Shown here: positions 50,001 through 57,637 of the stretch, in pieces
How positions within the stretch are numbered: position 1 is the first letter of the stretch
How the letters are laid out: the number at the start of each line of letters is the position of its first letter
Source: a virus
IMG/VR virus record: IMGVR_UViG_3300044712_000557
Coordinates: 1 to 64,000 of that record
DNA length: 64,000 nt
Direction: 5' to 3' (one strand)
Made by a program: the position numbers and the translations under genes
Notes under the pieces: model-generated
Seen by the model: the letters and a program-made list of their open reading frames with translations, nothing else
What the model was told of the DNA's origin: nothing
Database searches by the model: none

Positions 50001-53000
50001 ACTGTGGGTTGGCCTGACGGCGGTTGAAGTACTCACGATAAGCGTCAGAGATAACTTCGTCTACGCCACGGTTGGCTGCCTCTGCAATCGGGCCATACTT
50101 CTTCTGTAGAACTGCACGCTCCTTCGGTGTTGCGAAGTGATCCAAGAAGACGTGGCCAAATTCGTGAGGGATCGAACCCTTGCGAACGACTTCGATGATT
50201 GCTTCCTTGTCGAGGACAGTCTTGAGCCCCTCTGCGACCATCTTGCCAGCGCGCACGCCTTCGATCGCCCCTGGGGAGTACTCTCCAGCAAGAGTACTTG
50301 GGTCGACCTCGATGCGATCCTTCGGGATGATGCGGATGTTTCCGCCTGGAGTCTCAATGACGAGCGACCCGTCCGTCTCATCGACGTAGGCGCTCTTCTT
50401 GAAGTTGTCAGGCAGGCTTCTGATGATCTGCGTCGGAGTTACGAGCGGACGACGAGACTCTACGAGGTCGGAGAGCGCGTGCTCCTTAACGTTGAGTTCA
50501 AACTGACCGTTCTCTAGCCAGCGTCCCTCTCCACGAGCAGCTAGGCGATCACGCATCGCGATAGCAGCCTTGGTGACGATACCTTCCGACACGCCGACCT
50601 TGTTAGAGCTTGGGAAGATGATCTTGTCGGCACCGTTGGCCTCGGCGAATTCACGTACGGCCTGGATCATCGCTGCGGAGTTCTCTCCCTCGCCCTTGTC
50701 TAGGTGCCACATCTCCACCTTTCCCTTGCGCAGGCGAACGGACACGGACTCTCCGTCCGGGCCATGGAGTTTGGACTTTCCTAGGTTGCCCTCCTCGACT
50801 CCGAATCCCCCAGGCAGGTAAGGTAGTTTGTCGCTATCTACGAGGTAACTCTTCGCAGTATCGCCAGCCTTACGAAGAGCCTGTTTGATGCCGCCCATAA
50901 CCTTGGTAGCGGGTTCTGCCCTGAACGGCCCCTCGACTTTTGGGGGCATCCTCAGCTCAGGCTTCTCCTTCGTCTTCTGGTAGTCCTCGGCCAGGGAGTA
51001 CTGCTTGCCCCCTCCTTCGACAAATTCCTTCTTAACCGATGGCCTTACTCTGCTTGGGGTTCCATCGGAGTCGATCGAGGTGATCATGGATCCGTCTGGG
51101 TGGACATATCCAATACGGTTGCCATGAATATCTTTAGCGTCTGGGTTGGGCGCAGTCTCACGGGCCAGCTTAGCGGCTGCTGCGAAGTCACGCTTGTTCA
51201 CCAGGGCCTTGATCTGGTCTACCTGTTCTGGGGTGCGTGCGGTCCTAGGAGCCGTCTTTGCTTCAGGCGCAGTCTCCGGGGCCACCTCGGCCACTGGAGT
51301 AGCTTCTGGGGCCGCCTGGGCCTCCACGGGGGCCTTCTTCGGAGTCTTCTTGCCTGTCTTTTCGGCCCGAACCTTATCGTAGGCAGCCTCAGCTTGTTCA
51401 CGAGTCGTCTCAATACCCTCGCGAGCCTGGGTAGCCTGGATGGTCGAGGACATCATGTCCTTGCGCTGCCCCTCGTCGGCCAGAATCTTCTTGACGTTTA
51501 CCCTCTTGCTCTTCTTGGTCGGAGCCGGCGCTGGAGCTTCAGGTGGGGCTGGTGGCGGATCAGGAGCAGGCGGCTCGGAAGCCTTCCGCTCGATTACCGC
51601 GTCTACGGCCTTGATGTCTGCCTGGAGATTGGCTGCGTCAACCGGATGCTCTTCGGTCTTAGCGGCAGCCTCTAGTTGATCACGAAGGCGCGCGAGAGCC
51701 GGTAGATCGAGGGCGTCGAGGCCCTTGCTTTGAGTCTCGGCGAATTTCCCTTCGATCCCCGTTGGTCCCGTTGGCTGCTCGGCCTTCGGCTCGACCAGAG
51801 CCTTCCCCTTCTGCTCACGATAACGCTTCAGAGAGTCCTGAAGGAGAGGCTCAAAGGTGGCCTGATCAACGTGCCTCTTGATGAGTCGTGCGCGGATTGC
51901 CCCTGCGTTCCCCTGGCTCTCTGCCACGAGGGCATCCATGGCGGCCTGAGGAGACGTAGACATTCCAGATCCAGCGATAGCGCCAGCCGTCGCGTTCTGC
52001 TTCGCGTTCTCACGCTCGGCAACGATAGCCTTAACGGCACGATCACGCGCGATAGCTCGCATGATCTTAGAACCAGCCTCGTCCTGTGGGATTGGAACGT
52101 CCTCTACGACTCCAGTATCCTTGTTCTTCTTTCTCTGGGTAAGCTTACCAGTCCTCCACTCCTCAACGGTACGGTCGTACTCTGGGTGGAAGTCCTGCTC
52201 ATTACGACCGATCCCGAGATCCTTCGCACGCTGCTCGCCCTTCGACACTTCAGGCTCAGGCACACCAGCTTCCTTCATCGTCTTCGTAACATCAGCTAGA
52301 GGCGTGTGAGGAGTCTGCTGGAACGGATCGGCTGCGGCAACTTCGGCGGCATTGCGCTCAGGAGCACCAGGGACTACACGCGGAGACTCGCCACGTACTT
52401 CAGGCGCAAGCATGCCAAGAAGCTGTGCCTGCTCTTCTGGCGTGAACCCTCCTAATCCTCCACGCTCAGTCTTGCTCTGCCATGGATCTGGAGCCATCAA
52501 CTGAGACTGCTGCTCAGGTGTTAGCTGGATAGGCGGCTCAGAGTAAGGAGCCTGCAGTGGCTCGCCCCACTTGATCCCCTTCGCAGCTTCAGCGTTCGCG
52601 ATGTTGTCTGCGATGCCTAGGTCTTCTCTTTGGCGAGCCTTGGCCATCTGAGTCTCGTAGGCCTTCATCGCAGGCTCTAGGGCCTCAGATGGATCCATGC
52701 CGTATGCCTTCGCATAGGCCTTTACCATCTTCTCTAGGCCAGGGTTCTGCTCGTACTTGTCGAGTAGGTCTAGCTCTGCTTGGGCCTTCTGCTCAGCAAT
52801 CTGAGCCTTACGCTGCTTGAGAGTCTCCACTGCAGACGGAGGCGGTGCCTGGTCGGCCTGTTGCGTTGCTGCTAGCCCTTCGTTGAGGGGCGCTTCCATC
52901 GCAGCCTGATCGAACTCAGTCGCAGGACGACCAGCAAATGGATCGAGGCCAGCCCTTGCAGCGAGAAGCTGCTCTGGGCTACCAGCCATAGCTCCAGTGA

Positions 53001-54645
53001 TGCTCTTTGGATCGACGCCCTGTGTTGCGGCTAGCTGCTCAACAATGAAGCCAACGTCTGGGCTTGCGTTGATCTGCTTCCAGTTCGCAGGGTCTAGGCT
53101 GTCGCGCCCCTGAAACAGCTCTGCGTCGGTAGCCATCCCCGGTCGTCCACTTTCCGGCGGGAGATAGCCCTCATTGACTGGAGCTTTACTCCCACTTACG
53201 GCTCTGGCTAGCTTGGCCCCTAGTCTTTCTCCAGCCGCACCCATGCGCTTTCGAATTGCATATCCTAGCGCTAGTCCCATGTATGGGCTACCCGTCAGTG
53301 CGGTTCCGGTCGCAGCTCCCCCAGCATAGCCCGCCACCTCGCCGGCCATCTTTCCAGCCTTAGGCAGGAAGGACGAGGCTTCCGATGTGGCCTGCGCAGA
53401 TACAGGCTTTTCACCAACCGTCTCTACCCTCATCCCCGTTAGATTTGGATCCGGCGTACCTTCTGTGGCTACTGGCTTGTTGGACTTGTAAGCCTCTAGG
53501 GCCTTCGATACTACGTCCTTTGCACCATTAACTACGTCGCCCTGTGGCCCTACTCCCTCAGCTAGATGCTTACCAGAGTGAAGGGCGAAATATGCATCGG
53601 TGCCGGACCCCACGATGGCAGGCAGCGCCTTCTTCAGGTCGCCCTCAGCCAATGCCTCGCCAGCCTGTCCTCCCTGCTCGGCAGCTCCCATTGCCATAGT
53701 TGGAGTGAAGTAGCCAGAGATCGCCTTATTGGCAGCAGAAGCCGTCTTACCCGATGCTACGCGACCCTTTAGAAATGCTTTTGTCCTAGGATCAGCGGCA
53801 GAGAAAATCTCAGACAGAGGGCCGGCAGTAGAGGCTTCAGTCTTCTTGATTCCCTCTAGAGTCTTGGCAGCATTTGCTCCCCTAGCCGCCTCAGCACCAG
53901 AGAATCCCATAGCCAACATCGTGGGATCTCCACCGGCCATGGCTACGCCAAGATCAAAAGGCTTAGACGCAGCCTGCTCAAAAGAATTCATCCATGGATT
54001 CTGCTCGGCGATAGACTCCTGCACCTCAGTAGGAGATCCAGCCTCTGACTGAGGATCGAGGGCATGCACGTTTAGCCCGATGGAAGCGCGCAATCCACGG
54101 TTGACAGCCTCTGGGAGGCTCTTCGGAGCATCAGTCCTAGCCCATTCGTTCAAGCGAGTTTGAGCGCCACCACGACCAAGCTGATAGATAGGACTACCGT
54201 TGGGATCAAGACGAGTTCCAGTAACGGCCTCCATGAGGCCTCGGCGTTCTCCAGCCACCGGCTTGATATTTCTCCCGCCGGTCTGAATGGAATCGAGCAC
54301 CCTGCCAAGTACGTCCGCAGGGATACCCATCGTGTCGCCTACAGCTCCGACTGTGGTGCCAGACGCAGCCCTTACCGCATCGAGAGTTGGACTACCAGTT
54401 GATGGAGCAGGCTCAGATGTACTAGGAGCGTTCAGCCACGGAGAATTCTTGACCCCAGACGCAGCATCTCCAAGTTGGGCCATCATTCTCGTCCCAAGGC
54501 CAACTTCAGACTTTTGCTTCATGGCGTCTTGGAATTTGGCCATGGCGATCGGCTGAGTCTGAATGGACTTCTCTAGGTCATCATCGTCCCAAGAATCAAA
54601 CTCGCCTGGGAATACTTCCCTGATCTGCTTTGCTAGGATGCCCAT
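47071..54645 (-). CDS. Large polyvalent virion protein, 2524 aa (metallopeptidase and methyltransferase domains)
   Basis: Residues 1-1200 are low-complexity, Ala/Pro/Glu-rich and helical with scattered domains. At about 1490 IPHEFGHVFLDHF is a zinc HExxH peptidase site. At about 1810 VNCGPCYVESRR begins a Cys-rich domain with radical-SAM-like cysteines. At about 2335 VFDWGSGKGADLKHY is motif I of a class I methyltransferase, with KGYDP after it. Such proteins are packaged in the head and injected with DNA. The gene tiles exactly between neighbours (start overlaps the 492 aa gene's stop). Confidence 0.8.
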   Translation of the reverse strand: MGILAKQIREVFPGEFDSWDDDDLEKSIQTQPIAMAKFQDAMKQKSEVGLGTRMMAQLGDAASGVKNSPWLNAPSTSEPAPSTGSPTLDAVRAASGTTVGAVGDTMGIPADVLGRVLDSIQTGGRNIKPVAGERRGLMEAVTGTRLDPNGSPIYQLGRGGAQTRLNEWARTDAPKSLPEAVNRGLRASIGLNVHALDPQSEAGSPTEVQESIAEQNPWMNSFEQAASKPFDLGVAMAGGDPTMLAMGFSGAEAARGANAAKTLEGIKKTEASTAGPLSEIFSAADPRTKAFLKGRVASGKTASAANKAISGYFTPTMAMGAAEQGGQAGEALAEGDLKKALPAIVGSGTDAYFALHSGKHLAEGVGPQGDVVNGAKDVVSKALEAYKSNKPVATEGTPDPNLTGMRVETVGEKPVSAQATSEASSFLPKAGKMAGEVAGYAGGAATGTALTGSPYMGLALGYAIRKRMGAAGERLGAKLARAVSGSKAPVNEGYLPPESGRPGMATDAELFQGRDSLDPANWKQINASPDVGFIVEQLAATQGVDPKSITGAMAGSPEQLLAARAGLDPFAGRPATEFDQAAMEAPLNEGLAATQQADQAPPPSAVETLKQRKAQIAEQKAQAELDLLDKYEQNPGLEKMVKAYAKAYGMDPSEALEPAMKAYETQMAKARQREDLGIADNIANAEAAKGIKWGEPLQAPYSEPPIQLTPEQQSQLMAPDPWQSKTERGGLGGFTPEEQAQLLGMLAPEVRGESPRVVPGAPERNAAEVAAADPFQQTPHTPLADVTKTMKEAGVPEPEVSKGEQRAKDLGIGRNEQDFHPEYDRTVEEWRTGKLTQRKKNKDTGVVEDVPIPQDEAGSKIMRAIARDRAVKAIVAERENAKQNATAGAIAGSGMSTSPQAAMDALVAESQGNAGAIRARLIKRHVDQATFEPLLQDSLKRYREQKGKALVEPKAEQPTGPTGIEGKFAETQSKGLDALDLPALARLRDQLEAAAKTEEHPVDAANLQADIKAVDAVIERKASEPPAPDPPPAPPEAPAPAPTKKSKRVNVKKILADEGQRKDMMSSTIQATQAREGIETTREQAEAAYDKVRAEKTGKKTPKKAPVEAQAAPEATPVAEVAPETAPEAKTAPRTARTPEQVDQIKALVNKRDFAAAAKLARETAPNPDAKDIHGNRIGYVHPDGSMITSIDSDGTPSRVRPSVKKEFVEGGGKQYSLAEDYQKTKEKPELRMPPKVEGPFRAEPATKVMGGIKQALRKAGDTAKSYLVDSDKLPYLPGGFGVEEGNLGKSKLHGPDGESVSVRLRKGKVEMWHLDKGEGENSAAMIQAVREFAEANGADKIIFPSSNKVGVSEGIVTKAAIAMRDRLAARGEGRWLENGQFELNVKEHALSDLVESRRPLVTPTQIIRSLPDNFKKSAYVDETDGSLVIETPGGNIRIIPKDRIEVDPSTLAGEYSPGAIEGVRAGKMVAEGLKTVLDKEAIIEVVRKGSIPHEFGHVFLDHFATPKERAVLQKKYGPIAEAANRGVDEVISDAYREYFNRRQANPQWQPQGVIGKYFKKVSDFFTTALRAVHPDPESIFESMSTGKAFEREASNAGMKAKGYEAYGIEPKASVGPKPLRSSTGSMLERAGNIAQPRSGQKGLLETQKTDLKPRMGKQSPADEPLFNAGSKGEGVVQKNGVVMTRGAVAPAKYSTRTVNETMYAARKANKKVKAFTEKQMQSFEADLRSVAAAVNADPDRLDFVALNGATGIKKNGDPRYPVSEDYTTMCRRRYKLSDTVDAIQKARGKMLEADDILKIRRMLEDKGHEVNCGPCYVESRRIKMDTAINKAIEGYEIKTGKGKGQIAQLTAENAKLALTQEGRNKMFVDDPEQYAVLSAAFAGLNAKVPIGRAEYKGEYLSMKQSQIDKMNRYSGARSNSWSDFEVPHLLDKMQAVMDKALRGLKGQAYTKEIEYVESMKDTNEMINCSVIPEGDGFNPDGSLRFNKRESIRNMKRAYELRDKYDNVGVEAIGISDKHIKALLASKDIDYVIPYHDSGLSREHQLVNRMENWKDYSEEQNWRSAKTGEKVGLDPEKVAFDQFSEQHLPKIDAKTMAAKIAEGTAKGAKNPQAYAESRLLKEAWDKLDAKDRQERIDTAPVEIFIDEWQGDLKKLDALCKQRGVKPPFERMRNWPGYEKLLTDRRIWDKNGKFIKQQKIQFKFDMPYINKMMAEYKGGHDSNQADKNVVRDFMAGNAPEAAPDKSPFSEDTLTQMRKAAAKSLGVAEPDKKTIPLRKAPSQASLSELPKQYGRPVPYSKEWNPRKYTEEQVVANAGRTAMARSGSSSHAKAIGEAIKGKTVFDWGSGKGADLKHYEEAGAANVKGYDPTHSPTKPEGMADIVTNTFVGNVIPPNMRHSMWIEAMGRAKDKMYVAVRAEKNMGGEPIFDGVLMGPPPKDGAKDTRTFQKFYQPGELVDELKALFPGHTVEPGVKTGLSSVSTAVVSRNRPSYPNRPRGAFETQSKYYSRTALGKPKGSGSGPKAK

Positions 54646-56123
54646 TACTTGCGTCCCCCAACACTGACTACCCCAAGAGAGTTCTTACCTTGCAGTGATT
54701 CCTTGCCCATCTTCAGCTTCCACCCAGCACTGTCGTGGTTATAGTTCCAGTTGCCACCAAACATCGGCGTGTCTTGAACCGATGGCACACCAAAGGCGCT
54801 CTTCCACACCTCTTCTTGGGCGTCTGCTCGCTGCTCGATAGCGGCCTTGAAGCTGTCAATGATAGCTTGACGCTCTGCTGGTGCAGTAGTCGTATCCCTT
54901 AGAATGGCGAATGCCCTATTGTCCTCGTTTGTAGGCGCTCCACCCTTCAATGTCGCAATGTACTCATTGATGACCGTGTTGGCCAAAGCCTCATAGGCAC
55001 GCAGTGGACCCTTCTTGCCGGCACGGGTGAATCTCTGATCTAGCGAGTTGATAGTCTGCCAGTCGCTGTTGGCCAAATGCTTATTGATCTCATCGGATGC
55101 GGACTGCAATTCGTCCAAGTGCCCCGCGAACTGGTTGATTCTTGTGATCTGTCCACCACGGCTGCTCTGGGAGCCCTTAACGACGTCCTTGCGCAGGGCC
55201 TCCCTTTCTCCCACAACCTGCATATTAAGCTTGGGGTTATACTTCCAAGCCATCTGCTGTAGAAGGTTTACGTTGGTTCCAGCCCTCGGCCGAATGCCAC
55301 GACCCTCAGTGAAGGCCACAACCATGTCGCGATACTGCTGAGGGATCGTACTCGGATCGCCCGGAACGATACTATCCAGCATGGCATTATCGGCGGCATC
55401 CTTCTCGGCCTTAATGTCTGATGGAGACTTCTTGTTCATCATTGCGCTGAGTCGAGCATTGGCCATACGCTCCTGAGACGCGAGGCGCTCATCGGCCTGG
55501 AGGTCGGCCATGTGCTGTCGATATAGACCCATGATCGTAGCTGGAACCACATCTTCGTAGTGGCCCAGGCCTAGCTTGTCCAAGGACGCTGTCAGCTCAG
55601 GAGTAGCAACTACTACCTGCCCGCTATCGATGCGTTCACGCTTCTTCTGAGCCTCAGCCTGCTGTCCTCCCCAGTCGGCAATCCCCGTCGACTTTCCAAA
55701 CTGCTTCGTGCGAACGAGCTTCTTCTTAGTGATGGTTCCGGCCGGAATTTCCTTTCCAGTCGTGGGATCTAATCCCGGAGGCCCGGCCAGCTCTTCCGTG
55801 TAGTCCTGGGTGAACTCCGGGATTTTCATCGCCTCTTCTACAGGCAGAACCCTGGCGTTCTCTTCGAACTGCTTCGCCAGCATCGCATCCGTCTTGTCCT
55901 GACGGTCTTCCTTCATCCATTGATGCTGCTGAGCCTGCTGAGCCATCATCTCTGCGCGGATCTTGTTCTCCTGCGCCTGCTCAGCTTCGAACTTCTTCTG
56001 CTTCTGGTATTCCTGATAGTAGCCGAGAACCTGCCCTAGGCCCCTGTTGATGGCATCACCAGCAACCGACCAAGTGCTTCCGTAGTTTGGAGCGCGGCCC
56101 GCTTCAATTACATTCGTCGGCAT
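54645..56123 (-). CDS. Probable internal virion protein, 492 aa
   Basis: Long charged helices (YYQEYQKQKKFEAEQAQENK ... MKEDRQDKTDAMLAKQFEEN) and Gln-rich segments, no enzyme motif. The start MPTNVIEAGRAPNYGSTW resembles the start of the next gene (MPTNIIGSQAPSTTAGSTW), so both may share an assembly or packaging signal. Position before the polyvalent protein suggests an ejection protein. Confidence 0.6.
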   Translation of the reverse strand: MPTNVIEAGRAPNYGSTWSVAGDAINRGLGQVLGYYQEYQKQKKFEAEQAQENKIRAEMMAQQAQQHQWMKEDRQDKTDAMLAKQFEENARVLPVEEAMKIPEFTQDYTEELAGPPGLDPTTGKEIPAGTITKKKLVRTKQFGKSTGIADWGGQQAEAQKKRERIDSGQVVVATPELTASLDKLGLGHYEDVVPATIMGLYRQHMADLQADERLASQERMANARLSAMMNKKSPSDIKAEKDAADNAMLDSIVPGDPSTIPQQYRDMVVAFTEGRGIRPRAGTNVNLLQQMAWKYNPKLNMQVVGEREALRKDVVKGSQSSRGGQITRINQFAGHLDELQSASDEINKHLANSDWQTINSLDQRFTRAGKKGPLRAYEALANTVINEYIATLKGGAPTNEDNRAFAILRDTTTAPAERQAIIDSFKAAIEQRADAQEEVWKSAFGVPSVQDTPMFGGNWNYNHDSAGWKLKMGKESLQGKNSLGVVSVGGRK

Positions 56124-56132
56124 AGCTACCTC

Positions 56133-56540
56133 TTACTGTCCACCATACTGGAATGTCTTGAAGGCCCCAGAGGCCTGAGGGAATAGCTGCGGGAAGCGCT
56201 GAGCAAAGACGCTAGAAAGGCCCTTCCCCATCATCATTCCGCGCTGCATTACTGGTGCTGGTGCCGAAGCCGTTACGGCGTCCATCGTAGCCTGTGGGTC
56301 ACCTAGGATCCCAATAGGCATGGCCTGGGTATCTACCCCAAGATTACTCATGGGGTCGATAGGCGCAGGAGCCACTACTGGAGGAGGAGCGGCTGCCCTC
56401 TTAGCAGCATCGGCCGCACTCTTCGCAGCGAACGCCTGCCCCAGAAGGGCTCCTAGCCCCTGCAGGCCCGATCCCATGGCTCCCCAGGTACTTCCAGCGG
56501 TCGTAGATGGAGCTTGGCTTCCGATGATGTTCGTAGGCAT
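56133..56540 (-). CDS. Virion-associated protein, 135 aa
   Basis: MPTNIIGSQAPSTTAGSTW start like the 492 aa protein, a Gly/Ala-rich helix (GLGALLGQAFAAKSAADAAK), Pro-rich middle and aromatic end. Probably structural. Confidence 0.55.
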   Translation of the reverse strand: MPTNIIGSQAPSTTAGSTWGAMGSGLQGLGALLGQAFAAKSAADAAKRAAAPPPVVAPAPIDPMSNLGVDTQAMPIGILGDPQATMDAVTASAPAPVMQRGMMMGKGLSSVFAQRFPQLFPQASGAFKTFQYGGQ

Positions 56541-57259
56541 TAGACCACCACTTCCTTGTTAACCGGGCTACCAGCGCGAAGGGCAGCCAGCATCGTTCCG
56601 TAGTCTGGCCCGCCGGTCGTGGTGCCGCCGCCCCTGGAGTTCTGGGTCTGCTTTGTATTCGTACGCTGATACAGATTCTTCAGTACGCTCGTTAGGTCGC
56701 CGAATGCCTGTCTACGATTATCCTGAGACTTCTGCCCAATCGCATTGTTGTTAGCCAGCCTCTGCGCGTTGAGAGCCTGGGTGGCCCCAACCTTCATCAT
56801 GCTGGGGTTGACTCCCATTCGAGCCGCCTGATTGTTGATCGTGCGATTAACGTTCTGACCCTGTGATGCTAGATCTCGCTCTGCGGCAGCCTTCTGCTCG
56901 GCTAGAAGGTTGTTCACCTCAAAAGGAGCATTGCGAGCAGCCGTCAGGACATCCCCGGCCGCAGCATTCCCCTCAGGACCAAAGTCCATCGACTGCGTAG
57001 AGTCGGAGTTGGAGTTCTGCCAGCTAGAGTTGGTCGTTGTCTGTGGTCCAGAAGCTCCTGCCATAATGCTGCTCAGGGAACCAGTGATCTGGTCCTGATA
57101 GGCTTTATTGGTAGCGTAGTTCTCATCAACTACGGCCTGGATAGCAGCCTTCCTGGCCGCATCCGCCTTCTCCTGGGCTGACATTGCCTTGTGCTGTCCG
57201 ATGGCGTTCATCCCCATTCCAACGAGGCTTACTGCGGCTGGAACTGCGACTGCTGGCAT
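56540..57259 (-). CDS. Internal virion / DNA-transfer-like protein, 239 aa
   Basis: A possible membrane-active start (VAVPAAVSLVGMGMNAIG), then helices rich in Ala, Gln and Asn (ALNAQRLANNNAIGQKSQDN) and a Gly-rich end. This profile matches ejection proteins of podoviruses. No enzymatic motif. Confidence 0.55.
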   Translation of the reverse strand: MPAVAVPAAVSLVGMGMNAIGQHKAMSAQEKADAARKAAIQAVVDENYATNKAYQDQITGSLSSIMAGASGPQTTTNSSWQNSNSDSTQSMDFGPEGNAAAGDVLTAARNAPFEVNNLLAEQKAAAERDLASQGQNVNRTINNQAARMGVNPSMMKVGATQALNAQRLANNNAIGQKSQDNRRQAFGDLTSVLKNLYQRTNTKQTQNSRGGGTTTGGPDYGTMLAALRAGSPVNKEVVV

Positions 57260-57262
57260 GTG

Positions 57263-57637
57263 TTACTCCTTTGAGGCGTCCCAATAATAAAGGGTACCAT
57301 CGACCTTCTTGCCACCGAACCAGTGGGCAAACTTCTTTAGAACGGGAGTGGAATCAAGCACTACCGTGTATACGCAGGCGATGTTGGAGGCCTTAATCAT
57401 GGCCTTCATGTGCTCTGCCATCCTTCTCAAGATGGTCATAGACTTACGGTAGTCTTCTCTGACCCAGAAGGGCTCAATGTGGACCATGGCAAACATCGTC
57501 CAGGTGGCTACGACCTCTCCCTGCTCATTGAATGCAGCCAGGATTCTGGAGTTCCCCGCCTCATATACGTCAGACCCAGGCACTTCTCTAGGAGCTAAGT
57601 GGAACTCGTCCGGCTCAAGTTCTCGATAGGTGATCAT
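57263..57637 (-). CDS. GNAT-like acetyltransferase-fold virion protein, 124 aa
   Basis: GNSRILAAFNEQGEVVATWT, VHIEPFWVREDYRKSMTILR and VYTVVLDSTPVLKKFAHWFG follow the strand-helix order of GNAT folds. Podovirus head-tail regions encode such proteins (T7 gp13-like internal virion protein A). Catalytic activity uncertain. Confidence 0.6.
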   Translation of the reverse strand: MITYRELEPDEFHLAPREVPGSDVYEAGNSRILAAFNEQGEVVATWTMFAMVHIEPFWVREDYRKSMTILRRMAEHMKAMIKASNIACVYTVVLDSTPVLKKFAHWFGGKKVDGTLYYWDASKE

